NCBI GenBank assembly: GCA_030526005.1
Contig: JAUNDP010000015.1
Coordinates: 1-57,323 of the forward strand
From: Eubacteriales bacterium
Lineage (GTDB): Bacteria; Bacillota; Clostridia; Lachnospirales; Lachnospiraceae
Length of the DNA: 57,323 nt
Direction: 5' to 3'
This document shows, piece by piece, positions 16,609-26,006 of this stretch. The notes under the pieces were generated by a model. The model was not told the DNA's origin, did not search any database, and saw nothing but the letters and a program-made list of their open reading frames with translations. The position numbers and the translations under genes were made by a program. The first letter of the stretch is position 1. The number at the start of each line of letters is the position of its first letter.

Positions 16609-16650
16609 ACAAAGCAGTCATCTAAAGAATCCTTTAGCTGGCTGCTTTGT
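16609..16650. terminator. Stem-loop after htrA, probable terminator
   Basis: ACAAAGCAG (16609-16617) pairs with CTGCTTTGT (16642-16650), with an inner CTAAAG/CTTTAG stem. The better T-run (CTTTTTATT) is on the plus strand; on the minus strand, where htrA ends, the tail is TTGTGT. It most likely ends the htrA transcript. Confidence 0.6.
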
Positions 16651-16694
16651 CTTTTTATTCTGATCTATTTACTTTTATTCTGTCTGATGAAAAA

Positions 16695-18095
16695 TTAGAA
16701 TCCAAAGAATTCTCTGAAGAGATCGTATCCTCCGTCTCTTTCCTGATATTCCTGCGAATCGGTCTCCTGTTCCTGACTCTTATTTTCTTCTGGCTCTGCG
16801 CTTGCTGTCTCGTCCTCTGGTCTCTCGCCCAATGTAACGGATACTGTACGTTCTACATATTCGCTTCCCTGTGCAGACTGCAATACAACATCAATCGTTT
16901 CTCCCGCTTTATAGTACTGCATTCTTTCAAGCAGTTCATCTTTTGATGAAATTGCCATTCCATCTACTTTTGTGATGATATCGCCTTTTACAATTCCAGC
17001 TTCTTCTGCTGCTGATCCTTTTATTACATCATAGACAAATGCACCGGATGGCATATTGTACAGCTGTTTTGCTTCTGCTGTTACATCAACAGGAGTCAGA
17101 CCCATAAATCCTTGCTCTTCTGTCTCTACAATCGTTCTCGTTGTACGGTTCATCAATTCTTCAAAAATCGGCTTTGCCGTATCTATCGGGATCGCATATC
17201 CCATTCCCTCTACGCCACTGCTGGCTGTCTTCACAGAGTTGATACCGATTACTTCACCTTTTGCATTTACAAGTGCGCCGCCGCTGTTTCCAAAGTTAAT
17301 TGCCGCATCTGTCTGAATCATATTGTTTGTAATGAAGTTATCTCCGTCCTGCACCGTCACTTCGCGATCTAAGGCGCTGATGATGCCAAGCGTGACAGAC
17401 TGACCATATCCAAGTGCATTTCCAACTGCGACTGCCGGTTCACCGACTGCAATATCTTCTGAGGAACCAAACTCTGCAATTTCAATCTGATCCAGAACTT
17501 CCTCCGGAATATCTTCCAGATTTACGGCAATGACAGCCAAGTCATGCTGAGAATCGGTTCCCTTTACAACCGCAGATACAATAGCATCTTCCGGATCTTC
17601 TGTCTCTACGCTAAAGCATACATTTAAAGTTGTAGCATTTTCCACCACATGATTGTTTGTTCCAATCAGCAGTTCCGTTTCATTTTTTGAAATAATGATT
17701 CCAGATCCGCTGCTTTCTTCTTCATATATTCTCGTTCCATAAAAATAATCTTTTATTTCCTGCGTCGATTTATTTGTGATGGCTACTACAGAAGGCATTA
17801 CCTTTTCTACGACAGCAGATACATCGTTCATCTGTCCTGAAACGATCAGATCTTCATTTGCATCTGCTCCTGTCTCCGTCTCAGAAGCCTGTACGGTATT
17901 TAAATCGGAATGATTTACAGATGACATCTGGTAGGAAGCTCCTGCCACTGTTCCAAATAACATTGCGGATGCTGCAATGGCAGCTGCACGTTTCCACATT
18001 CTTCCAGGCTCTTTTTTTCTAGAAAATTTATTTGGTGTTATCTCCTCTTCCAGTTCATAAAATCTTTTTTCCTCATTTTTTTTATCTTTTAACAT
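16695..18095 (-). CDS. htrA: HtrA/DegP-type membrane-anchored serine protease
   Basis: 466 residues with a cytoplasmic N-terminus, one membrane anchor (about 36-56), a trypsin-like domain with catalytic triad H149, D185 and S271 (GNSGGAL), one PDZ domain (about 325-430) and an acidic Glu/Gln-rich tail ending GGYDLFREFFGF. It degrades or refolds misfolded exported proteins outside the membrane. GAGGAGG precedes the ATG. A direct repeat upstream may be a stress-response operator. No CssRS-type genes are adjacent. Confidence 0.94.
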   Translation of the reverse strand: MLKDKKNEEKRFYELEEEITPNKFSRKKEPGRMWKRAAAIAASAMLFGTVAGASYQMSSVNHSDLNTVQASETETGADANEDLIVSGQMNDVSAVVEKVMPSVVAITNKSTQEIKDYFYGTRIYEEESSGSGIIISKNETELLIGTNNHVVENATTLNVCFSVETEDPEDAIVSAVVKGTDSQHDLAVIAVNLEDIPEEVLDQIEIAEFGSSEDIAVGEPAVAVGNALGYGQSVTLGIISALDREVTVQDGDNFITNNMIQTDAAINFGNSGGALVNAKGEVIGINSVKTASSGVEGMGYAIPIDTAKPIFEELMNRTTRTIVETEEQGFMGLTPVDVTAEAKQLYNMPSGAFVYDVIKGSAAEEAGIVKGDIITKVDGMAISSKDELLERMQYYKAGETIDVVLQSAQGSEYVERTVSVTLGERPEDETASAEPEENKSQEQETDSQEYQERDGGYDLFREFFGF

Positions 18096-18160
18096 ATCTA
18101 TGACCTCCTCATTGATCTTGTCTGCTTTCTTTTTTGTTTATGCCTAAAGTCTACTTCCCA

Positions 18161-18177
18161 TTTGTGTTCATTTTGTG
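18161..18177 (-). promoter_or_regulatory. Direct repeat upstream of htrA, candidate operator
   Basis: TTTGTG occurs at 18161 and again at 18172, 11 bp apart, one helical turn, about 70 bp upstream of htrA. Tandem half-sites of this kind bind OmpR-family regulators such as CssR at htrA genes of other Firmicutes. No clear -35/-10 was assigned. Confidence 0.3.
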
Positions 18178-18204
18178 ACTAAAGGTTGAAAAAAATTTGA
18201 AAAG

Positions 18205-19137
18205 TCAGTATTTTTGTTTTTCCCAATAAGTAGGATTCATTGTATATCTTAAAATCTTTTTTCTCGAGAGTTTTTTATATTTTTTTCCCTTTCGATATCC
18301 CATATATTTATACGCGCTTTTTATAATCAAATCAGGAATCAGCCATGGCTTGTGCATATGACACAGATACTGCGCTGTCTGTATCACAAGCCGTATCCCT
18401 TCGCTTTCTGATTTTATCCCTTTGAAGATTTCCGGATGATCTGCCTGCGAAACGGCAAGATCAAAATTTCTCTGAAACAGTTCACGGTTTGTATAATTGT
18501 GCGAATGGATCACTTTTGCCTCAGCCACATATGCAATCGTATATCCTGCCTGTATCAGTCTTCCTGCAAAAATCATATCTTCATTGAAAATTGTTCTGTG
18601 CTCAAATCCTCCCTGTTCCTCATAGATCTCTCTTCGATAAGCTGCACATACATTGGAACAAAAATAAGTCTTGATTCCCAGTTTTGCAAGATCTGACTTT
18701 TTCTTTCTCCGACTCATCGGTCCATAGTTGAAAGCACGCGTATAACGCTCAATCAGACTGCATCCTTCTGCCGGAAGCTGTCTGGCATATGCCGCTGCTA
18801 CTTCCGGTCTTCGAAACGGTTTTATCAATTCCTCCACCAGATAGATATCATTTGGCACTGCATCCTGCGTCATAAACAAAAGAATATCCCCATCACACAG
18901 ACTGGCGGCTCTATCTCTAGTGCCGCCATGGTCAAAGTCTTCTTTTCGTATATGGTGAACTTCTATGTCCTGGTTTCCCTCATAAAAGTAGGAGGGAAAC
19001 CATTTCTTCTCCGTGTTGACAACGATAATTCTGTCAATAGGATATGATTGTCTTTTTAAGGTTTGTATCAGATTATAAAATTTTTCTCCCGGCTTGTACG
19101 TCGGAATAATCACATCAACCTTTAATTTTTCCATCAT
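18205..19137 (-). CDS. GT2 rhamnosyltransferase-like glycosyltransferase
   Basis: 310 residues. N-terminal GT2 fold with VDVIIPTYKPG, the motif FDHGGTRDRA and FMTQDAVP in place of a plain DXD; this HGGTR pattern is characteristic of RfbN/RfbF-type rhamnosyltransferases. FNEDMIFAGRLIQAGY and a VIHSHNYT segment complete the acceptor side. It overlaps the LCP gene end by one base and is probably the last gene of the unit starting at the 21.8-kb promoter. Rhamnose transfer is inferred from family; rml genes are not in the window. Confidence 0.8.
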   Translation of the reverse strand: MMEKLKVDVIIPTYKPGEKFYNLIQTLKRQSYPIDRIIVVNTEKKWFPSYFYEGNQDIEVHHIRKEDFDHGGTRDRAASLCDGDILLFMTQDAVPNDIYLVEELIKPFRRPEVAAAYARQLPAEGCSLIERYTRAFNYGPMSRRKKKSDLAKLGIKTYFCSNVCAAYRREIYEEQGGFEHRTIFNEDMIFAGRLIQAGYTIAYVAEAKVIHSHNYTNRELFQRNFDLAVSQADHPEIFKGIKSESEGIRLVIQTAQYLCHMHKPWLIPDLIIKSAYKYMGYRKGKKYKKLSRKKILRYTMNPTYWEKQKY

Positions 19138-20366
19138 TATTGTATTCCTGTCCTATAGATGATCTCATCACTGATTGATCCCACCGTTGGAGACGGCTCA
19201 TATCCGTCTGTTCCAAACAGATAACGGTGAAGCTGAAGTACATTTTCGCTCAACGTCTTCGGAACGACACAGTCTCCTGCATCCGGAAGCGTCTGTCCCT
19301 GAGAATTAAATGGGAATCCTGTTGTATTTACAATATTGTAAGCCGCAATATCCTGAACGAGAGCTAAAATCTCATTCAGCGTCATGCTTGTCACGCACAT
19401 ATCAAGCAGTTCATCCGCCAGATTGTTCAATGTCAAAATATCCATCGTCTTTGCCTTTTCAAACAGCTGCTGCAGTACAGCTCTCTGTCGTTCTGTACGC
19501 TTAAAGTCATCTCCTGTTGTATAACGGATACGGCAGTATGCAAGAGCATGAAGTCCGTCCAGATGCTGCATTCCAGGGCCTGCAATCGTTTCATAGGAAT
19601 CGATGCCCAGAACCTGAGAAGTTTCCACCAGATAATTGTTTAAGTGTTCCACTTCATCTTCCTGAATATCAATATCCACTCCGCCCAGAGCGTCAACCGT
19701 CGTTGCGATTGCATTAAAATCTACGGTCACATAATCCTCAATGTTGAGGTCCAGATTTTTATTCAGCATATTGATTGCCCGTTCCGGTCCGCCGTAGAAA
19801 TAACACTCCGTCGCTTTTCGATATTCTTCATTTGTATTGTCCAGATACGTATCACGGTATACCGATACCAGCTTCACATCTTTTGTTGCATTGTTGATGC
19901 TGGCAATCATGATCACATCGCTGTGCGCTCCTGCTTTCATAATGCCGTCTCTGGCATCCACTCCAAACAGTGCAATGTTTGTATATCCTGTCAATACTTC
20001 ACTCTCCACGCTGGAGATGTTGTCATTGATAATAATATTTCCTTCTTCGATCGGATCGCTCTGAAAACGCTGAACTTTGCTCAAGACAAATAATCCGACG
20101 GCGAGAAGCAGCAATACAAGAACTTCAACTGTAAAGAGGATCACTTTTCGTTTTCCTTTTTTATTCTTTTTTTGCATTCTCGGTCCCCCCGGATAACCAT
20201 TGTTGAATTGAAAAGAATTATAATTCTGATTCTGGTATGGTCCGTTTTGATACGGTCCAGTCTGATACGATCCATTTGAATTCATACCAGGATTTCCATT
20301 TGTCTGATACGGGCCGCCCATGTTTTGACCTCTGTTTCCATTTTGGTTCCTATTCCTGTTCTGCAT
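19137..20366 (-). CDS. LytR-CpsA-Psr (LCP) glycopolymer ligase with a low-complexity N-terminus
   Basis: 409 residues. A cytoplasmic Asn/Gln/Gly/Tyr-rich region with repeated PYQ/NG units (1-62), a basic stop, a membrane helix (about 74-96), then the extracellular LCP domain with LFGVDARDG, SVYRDTYLD, GGVDIDI and the arginine-rich GDDFKRTERQR. LCP enzymes move lipid-linked glycopolymers onto peptidoglycan muramic acid. It lies between an initiating sugar transferase and a glycosyltransferase, so it is the likely anchor enzyme for the glycan made here. The N-terminal repeat is not part of the family core. Confidence 0.92.
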   Translation of the reverse strand: MQNRNRNQNGNRGQNMGGPYQTNGNPGMNSNGSYQTGPYQNGPYQNQNYNSFQFNNGYPGGPRMQKKNKKGKRKVILFTVEVLVLLLLAVGLFVLSKVQRFQSDPIEEGNIIINDNISSVESEVLTGYTNIALFGVDARDGIMKAGAHSDVIMIASINNATKDVKLVSVYRDTYLDNTNEEYRKATECYFYGGPERAINMLNKNLDLNIEDYVTVDFNAIATTVDALGGVDIDIQEDEVEHLNNYLVETSQVLGIDSYETIAGPGMQHLDGLHALAYCRIRYTTGDDFKRTERQRAVLQQLFEKAKTMDILTLNNLADELLDMCVTSMTLNEILALVQDIAAYNIVNTTGFPFNSQGQTLPDAGDCVVPKTLSENVLQLHRYLFGTDGYEPSPTVGSISDEIIYRTGIQ

Positions 20367-20390
20367 TGTCTTCCCTTCCTTGAATTGATA

Positions 20391-21791
20391 TTAGTACGCA
20401 TTTTTATTTACAAATCCACGAAAAATCGTCAAGATCAAAATTTTTATGTCAAGACCGATGGTCCAGTTTTCGATATAATACAAATCATATTCAATTCTCT
20501 TCCGAATTGACGTATCTCCCCTGTATCCATTTACCTGCGCCCATCCTGTCATTCCAGGCCGCACTTGATGCTTGATCATATAGCGCGGAATTTCCTCCCT
20601 GAACTTTTCAACAAACTGAGGGCGTTCCGGTCTCGGTCCGACAAGGCTCATCTCCCCTTTCAGCACATTAAAAAGCTGAGGCAGTTCATCTATGCTTGTC
20701 TTGCGGATAAATTTTCCAATTCCTGTCACACGCGGATCGTTCTTTACGGTCCATGCTTTCTGCTCATCCTGCTCTTTCTGTACTTCCATAGATCGGAATT
20801 TATACATATAAAATGTTTTATTATGTCTTCCCACTCTCTCCTGCTTAAAAATAAGCGGCCCCGGCGATGTCAGTTTAATCAGACCAGCCGTCACAATCAT
20901 GACAGGTGAGAAAAGAATGATCGCCACCACAGCGCCGACCAGGTCAACTGTCCGTTTGATAAAATTATTAAACGTATTTGTCAATGGCACCTGTCGAATG
21001 TTAATCACAGGAAGCCCCAATAAATCCTCCGTATATGGCTTTGTCGGAATCACATTATTGTAATCGGGAATAAATTTTGTATGAACACCCGATTTCTCAC
21101 ACTGCGATACGACACATTCCAGTTTATAATATTCACTCAGCCCTAATGTAATTGCGATCTCATCGAGACTATTTTTTTCCAGTATTTCCGGTAATTTCTC
21201 ATTTTTCCCCAGTATGGGCACGCCTTTGTACGTTTTTCCGATTTCCATTGTATCATCCAGAATTCCCTGCACCTGATATCCCCACTGAGGATTCTGTTTG
21301 ATCCGGTCAATATATTCCTCCGCCGCTCTGCTGTATCCTACTAAGATGATATGTTTTAAATTCTTTCCGCTGCGCCTTAAATCCATCAGAATTTTTCGGA
21401 TGATGTTGCGCACCAGTGTATCCAGAACAATATTCAGGCCAACAAAATTTAAGATCATCTGTCTGGAAAAATCCATTTGTTTCACAAGGAAAGAAGCTGC
21501 CATAAACAGTAGCAAACCTGTTGCGTTTGCTTTTATAATATTTGCAAGCTCTACTCTTCTGCCCTGTACCCTCTTCGGCGTATACATCTGAAACATCCAG
21601 TAAAGAATTAAAAACCCTGGAACAATCACAATCAAGGTTGATAAATATACTTTATCTGAAAGCTTTCCTGTCTGATCGTCTACAAAAAATGTAAATTGCA
21701 GATACCAGGCAAGCAGATAAGCTGCTGCGATAACGAGTCCGTCAATTACTACATGCAGCCGATTAAAATATTTTTGATTATCTTTAATCAA
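20391..21791 (-). CDS. Undecaprenyl-phosphate sugar-1-phosphate transferase (WbaP/CpsE type), first copy
   Basis: 466 residues with four N-terminal membrane helices, a CoA-binding-like central domain (HIILVGYSRAAEEYI) and a C-terminal bacterial sugar transferase domain (KFRSM, DELPQLFNVLKGEMSLVGPRPERPQ). It starts the glycan by placing a sugar phosphate on undecaprenyl phosphate. The start is set at a TTG (21791) behind GAGGTGAG, because the ATG at 21815 would sit about five bases from the predicted transcription start; the longer form is possible. It heads the unit with LCP and a rhamnosyltransferase. A second such enzyme lies at 52.1 kb. Confidence 0.9.
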   Translation of the reverse strand: MIKDNQKYFNRLHVVIDGLVIAAAYLLAWYLQFTFFVDDQTGKLSDKVYLSTLIVIVPGFLILYWMFQMYTPKRVQGRRVELANIIKANATGLLLFMAASFLVKQMDFSRQMILNFVGLNIVLDTLVRNIIRKILMDLRRSGKNLKHIILVGYSRAAEEYIDRIKQNPQWGYQVQGILDDTMEIGKTYKGVPILGKNEKLPEILEKNSLDEIAITLGLSEYYKLECVVSQCEKSGVHTKFIPDYNNVIPTKPYTEDLLGLPVINIRQVPLTNTFNNFIKRTVDLVGAVVAIILFSPVMIVTAGLIKLTSPGPLIFKQERVGRHNKTFYMYKFRSMEVQKEQDEQKAWTVKNDPRVTGIGKFIRKTSIDELPQLFNVLKGEMSLVGPRPERPQFVEKFREEIPRYMIKHQVRPGMTGWAQVNGYRGDTSIRKRIEYDLYYIENWTIGLDIKILILTIFRGFVNKNAY

Positions 21792-21826
21792 ATATCTCAC
21801 CTCTCTGCTTTGCATTTATCCTTTTT

Positions 21827-21855
21827 ATCATACATGATCCTTTTTCAAAGGGCAA
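21827..21855 (-). promoter_or_regulatory. Promoter of the sugar transferase-LCP-GT unit
   Basis: TTGCCC (21850-21855), 17-bp spacer, TATGAT (21827-21832). The transcription start near 21820 argues for the TTG start of the sugar transferase at 21791. Confidence 0.65.
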
Positions 21856-21862
21856 CTATGAT

Positions 21863-22864
21863 TTAATTTTTTTCGACTTTTTTAATATTTTTCCCAGATC
21901 TGAACACAGACTTTTTTATATTTTTCCACAGCTCAATCTGAATATTCAAGCAATTTGCAAAGTCTTCCTTTTGATATTTGACTTTTTTTCGGTTTCTGCA
22001 AAGACGGATTCCCTCAAAAAATCCCTTCCAGTATTCAGATGCCAGTCCTTTTTTCCAAAAAAACAGACCTTTCAGACAAAATCCTGCAATCAGAAATGGA
22101 AGATTCCAGACGATTTGCCAGGCAGGCATATTCTTATAAATTACATATAGATTATTTCTGGCTGAATGGCGGACTTTAAACTTGTTATACCGGGAACCTG
22201 TCGTTCCGCTGCCTACATGGTATACTCTCGCTTTTGGAAGGAACCAGTTTTCATATCCATATCTTTTTGCTCTGTATCCCAGATCCAGATCCTCCAGATA
22301 TGCAAAATGGCTCTCATCAAACAGTCCTATTTTATCTAAGATAGATTTCCGATAGATTGCGGCGCCTGCACAAGAGGAAAAAATCCTTTTTTCCCTGTTA
22401 TGCTTCCATTCTGGCTCTCCTTTTCCGTCAGCAAACGCCCAGCCAAGCGCACTGTAAAAATCTCCTGCGTCATCCATGAGATCTGGATACTCCTTTTGCA
22501 TCATTTTTGCCTGACAGGAAAAACAATTTTTATGACGTCTGATCCCTCTGAACATTTCTTTTACAAATGTACGCTCTGCACATGTATCATTGTTAAGCAG
22601 AAGAATATATGGCGCTTTTGCAGCATGAATTCCTCTGTTGACTGCCCGGCAGAATCCTTCATTTTTTTTCATCCTGAGAATTCTCACTTCCGGAAAGTCT
22701 CTTTTCATCATATCGACGCTGTCATCCTCTGACCCATTATCGACGACAATAATCTCAAACTTTCGAAAATCTTGTTGTCTTAAGCTTTTCAGACACTGTC
22801 TCAGATATTTTTCCCCATTCCAGTTGGGAATGACTACGGATACCATCAATTTTTTTTCTTCCAT
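21863..22864 (-). CDS. GT2 glycosyltransferase, WbbL-like (rhamnosyltransferase family)
   Basis: 333 residues. GT-A domain with SVVIPNWNGEKYLRQCL, LLLNNDT (DXD-like NND), an acceptor segment FAYLEDLDLGYRAKRYG and VYHVGSGT, as in WbbL-type rhamnosyltransferases; a hydrophobic C-terminal stretch (about 245-270) suggests membrane association. It is 105 bp downstream of the tandem GT2 gene and probably the last gene of the unit starting at about 36 kb. Linkage and donor cannot be told from sequence. Confidence 0.82.
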   Translation of the reverse strand: MEEKKLMVSVVIPNWNGEKYLRQCLKSLRQQDFRKFEIIVVDNGSEDDSVDMMKRDFPEVRILRMKKNEGFCRAVNRGIHAAKAPYILLLNNDTCAERTFVKEMFRGIRRHKNCFSCQAKMMQKEYPDLMDDAGDFYSALGWAFADGKGEPEWKHNREKRIFSSCAGAAIYRKSILDKIGLFDESHFAYLEDLDLGYRAKRYGYENWFLPKARVYHVGSGTTGSRYNKFKVRHSARNNLYVIYKNMPAWQIVWNLPFLIAGFCLKGLFFWKKGLASEYWKGFFEGIRLCRNRKKVKYQKEDFANCLNIQIELWKNIKKSVFRSGKNIKKVEKN

Positions 22865-22968
22865 TGTGACCTCTTATCTCTGTACTTGCTTCCGTTTCCT
22901 GTTGCTGCCTCCCAAACTTAGAGAGATTAGGCTGACATTGATAAAAAACGACCTGTTTTTTGTCTTTT

Positions 22969-24786
22969 TCAGGATCGGAGTGAATAATCCCATTTTTTCA
23001 GGGATAAGTTCGGGTTATAATAAGGATCTCCCTTCTTCAGCAGAGTCATCCATCTTTCTTTCATATATTGTATTTCTCCCTGAAAGCGTTTTACCTTCTC
23101 TTTTGTATCTTCTGCTCCTCGTGTCTTTGACTCATAATGATATAATTCTGCATACGGATCATAAACGACAAGATATCCTTTTTCTCTGACTTTCAGACAG
23201 AAATCTACATCATTAAAAGCCACTGCCAGTTTTTCTTCAAATCCGTGAACTTCCTGAAAAATGTTTTTCTTTACCATCATACAGGCCGCTGTCACTGCAC
23301 TGAGATCCTGCTGAATGCCTGCTTTGTGAAGATAGCCTGTTCTTCTTCTGTCCATGCCTACGAACATACTGCCGGCAACTCCTCCCATTCCGACCACAAC
23401 GCCGGCATGTTGAATTGTATTATCCGGATAGTACAGTCTTGCTCCCACAACTCCTACTTCTGCTCTCTGACAATGTCCTAAAAGTTCTTCGATCCAGTCA
23501 GACGTAATCACTTCCATGTCATTGTTCAGACAGATCACATATTCTCCCTTTGCATGGGAAATGCCAAAGTTATTGATTTTAGAATAATTAAACGGTTTCC
23601 CCCAGTAAAGCACACGAACCTTTCTCTTTCCGTCAATCTTTTTATAATATTCAAATGTCTCTTGCTTCTTACTGTTGTTTTCTACAATCAGAATCTCTAT
23701 ATTTTTATAGGTGCTGATCTCCCAGATCGACTTCAGACATTTTTTTAATGTTGGAATCTCATCTTTATTTGGAATCACAATGGATACAAGAGGCGTTCCT
23801 TTTATCTGATATTTTACTCGATAAAATCCATAATCTTTTGTGTGAAATACTTCTGCCTCTTGTCCCGTTCGTCTTAAATGTGCTTCGATCGCCCGCTTTC
23901 CAGCCTCAAAAGCATATAATTTGCTTGCCGGATTATCGGCTGTGGACTGGCGGTGCGTTCTCCAGTGATACAAGATTTTCGGGATTCGTACTATCGTTTT
24001 GCTGTTCTCTACACATCGGAAAATAAAATCATAATCTTGTGCCCCGTCAAATTCCTCTCGAAATCCTCCGGCTTTTTCTGCAATCGCTCTTCTAACGACA
24101 AAAAAATGGCAGATGTAATTATTTGAGCGCAGCAGATCCAGATTAAATTCTGGTTTAAAATGAGGCTGAAAATATTCTTTTCCATCAGAAGATATTTTAT
24201 CTTCATCCGTGTAGAGGATATCCGCCTGTTCTTCTTTGATTTTTTTTGCAGTCTCAAACAAAGCATCCGGCTCCAGAAGATCATCATGATCCAGCAATGC
24301 CAGATAGTCTCCTGTCGCCATCTGAATTGCCGCATTTGTATTTCCGGCAATTCCCTCGTTTTTTTCCAGTTTCCGGAAGCGGATTCTCTTATCTTTTTTC
24401 TGATATTCTGCTATAATCTGCTCTGCCGTCGTATCGTCCTCACTTCCGTCAGCAATGCACAGTTCCCAGTATGGATAACTCTGTCTTTTGACTGAATCAA
24501 TCATTTGCCTCAAAAATACTTCCGGCGTCTTATAGACCGGAACTGCGATGCTGATTTTGACCGGAGTATCCCAGAAAACGTGTTTTTGTTTTCTCCATTT
24601 TTCCGGCGTGACACGATGTTCCAAAAACCACTTATGATAATCTTCGCTTGATTTTTCAAAGCGCTCTGCCATCTTTACTGCAAACTCTTTTGGACCATAA
24701 TGTTTCAAGTAAAGAATCCCTTTTCTGATCGTGTAAGGTGATATTTTTTTTACTGCGTCTTTCCACGCAATATTATGTCTGCTCAT
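22969..24786 (-). CDS. Tandem-domain GT2 glycosyltransferase
   Basis: 605 residues. A basic N-terminal helical region (1-75) is followed by GT2 domain A (ISIAVPVYKTPEVFL, LLDHDDLLEPDAL, about 76-310) and GT2 domain B (VSIVIPNKDEIPTLKKC, CLNNDMEVI, FNDVDFCLKVREKGY, about 332-590). The two catalytic domains may build alternating linkages of a repeating unit. Domain order and the N-terminal tail are shared with the 590-residue protein at 31.0 kb, indicating duplication. It lies 12 bp downstream of the aminotransferase gene and may transfer its sugar product; that link is inference. Confidence 0.85.
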   Translation of the reverse strand: MSRHNIAWKDAVKKISPYTIRKGILYLKHYGPKEFAVKMAERFEKSSEDYHKWFLEHRVTPEKWRKQKHVFWDTPVKISIAVPVYKTPEVFLRQMIDSVKRQSYPYWELCIADGSEDDTTAEQIIAEYQKKDKRIRFRKLEKNEGIAGNTNAAIQMATGDYLALLDHDDLLEPDALFETAKKIKEEQADILYTDEDKISSDGKEYFQPHFKPEFNLDLLRSNNYICHFFVVRRAIAEKAGGFREEFDGAQDYDFIFRCVENSKTIVRIPKILYHWRTHRQSTADNPASKLYAFEAGKRAIEAHLRRTGQEAEVFHTKDYGFYRVKYQIKGTPLVSIVIPNKDEIPTLKKCLKSIWEISTYKNIEILIVENNSKKQETFEYYKKIDGKRKVRVLYWGKPFNYSKINNFGISHAKGEYVICLNNDMEVITSDWIEELLGHCQRAEVGVVGARLYYPDNTIQHAGVVVGMGGVAGSMFVGMDRRRTGYLHKAGIQQDLSAVTAACMMVKKNIFQEVHGFEEKLAVAFNDVDFCLKVREKGYLVVYDPYAELYHYESKTRGAEDTKEKVKRFQGEIQYMKERWMTLLKKGDPYYNPNLSLKKWDYSLRS

Positions 24787-24798
24787 GTTTTTTCCTTC

Positions 24799-25935
24799 TT
24801 ATCTGTTTTCCGAATAAAACTTATGAATTTCTTCCACAACATACTGTCGGTCGCTTTCTTTCATTCCATAGTACATCGGCAGCCTCAACAGACGTTCGCT
24901 TTCTCTTGTCGTATAGCGGTCTTCCCCGTAAAAATATCCGAATTTCTTTCCGGCCTCTGAAGAATGAAGCGGAATATAATGGAAAACACAATGAATGCCT
25001 CTTTCTTTTAAAAAGCAAATCAGTCTTGTTCTCTCATCGACATCTTTCGTCTTGATATAATACATATGCGCATTGTGAGAAGCATACGGCGGAATATACG
25101 GACGCACGATCTGTCCTTTTTCCTCCAGATCTTTTAAACTCTCATGATAAAAATTCCATGTTGTCATACGGTCATCAAAAATCTGTTGTGTGCTTTCCAG
25201 CTGAGCCCATAAGTATGCTGCATTCAGTTCGCTCGGCAGATAGGAAGAACCAAAGTCCACCCAGGTGTACTTATCAATTTCCCCTCTGAAAAATCTGGAA
25301 CGGTTTGTCCCTTTTTCCCTGAGTACCTCTGCCTTTTCTATGTATTCTCTGTCTTGAATCAGGAGCGCTCCTCCCTCACCCATACTGTAATTTTTTGTCT
25401 CATGGAAACTGTAACATCCAAAATCACCGATCGTTCCAAGCGCTTTTCCTTTATAAAAGGACTCGATTCCCTGAGCGGCATCCTCAATCACAAAAAGATG
25501 GTGTTTTCTGGCAATTTCCATAATTTGATCCATATCGCACGCAACGCCTGCATAATGAACCGGGACAATCGCTTTTGTCTTCTCCGTGATTGCTTCTTCT
25601 AAAATGCGCTCATCCAGATTCATCGTCTCTGGATGAATATCCACAAAGACGAGCTTTGCTCCTCTCAGCACAAACGCGTCTGCAGTGGAGACAAATGTAT
25701 AGGATGGAAGAATGACTTCATCTCCGGGCTGAATTGCAGCCAGATGTGCTGCCATCTCCAATGCGTGTGTACAAGATGTCGTCAGCAGCACTTTTTTTGC
25801 ATCGTATCGTTTTTCCATCCATTCAGAACATTTTTTTGTAAAGGCGCCGTCACCGCAGATTTTTCCCGATGATACTGCCTGCTGTATATAGGCCAGCTCT
25901 TTTCCCGTGTACGGCGGTATATTAAAATCAATCAT
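24799..25935 (-). CDS. wecE: dTDP-4-amino-4,6-dideoxygalactose transaminase (WecE/RffA type)
   Basis: 378 residues, a PLP-dependent sugar aminotransferase of the DegT/DnrJ/EryC1 family. Extended matches to enterobacterial WecE are visible: SGKICGDGAFT, VILPSYTFVSTADAFVLRGAK, VPVHYAGVACDMD, SFHETKNYSMGEGG with the PLP lysine K181, REKGTNRS, FHYIPLH and GEDRYTTRESERLLRLP. It should convert dTDP-4-keto-6-deoxyglucose to dTDP-Fuc4N with glutamate as amino donor. GGAGG precedes the ATG. No RmlA/RmlB or N-acetyltransferase is in the window, so the upstream steps are encoded elsewhere. It predicts a 4-amino-4,6-dideoxyhexose in the glycan. Confidence 0.9.
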   Translation of the reverse strand: MIDFNIPPYTGKELAYIQQAVSSGKICGDGAFTKKCSEWMEKRYDAKKVLLTTSCTHALEMAAHLAAIQPGDEVILPSYTFVSTADAFVLRGAKLVFVDIHPETMNLDERILEEAITEKTKAIVPVHYAGVACDMDQIMEIARKHHLFVIEDAAQGIESFYKGKALGTIGDFGCYSFHETKNYSMGEGGALLIQDREYIEKAEVLREKGTNRSRFFRGEIDKYTWVDFGSSYLPSELNAAYLWAQLESTQQIFDDRMTTWNFYHESLKDLEEKGQIVRPYIPPYASHNAHMYYIKTKDVDERTRLICFLKERGIHCVFHYIPLHSSEAGKKFGYFYGEDRYTTRESERLLRLPMYYGMKESDRQYVVEEIHKFYSENR

Positions 25936-26006
25936 TTTTCTTTTCCTCCTTATTTCCTGTCCGATCTTAAGTCAGACCTCTGCCTGCTGGCGCTTTCCGC
26001 CTCAGA

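Noticed and set aside
16333-16698. A 121-residue plus-strand frame in the clpX-htrA gap
   Set aside because: It covers the clpX promoter and leader fold, has no ribosome site and no recognisable protein features; the gap is better explained by regulation.
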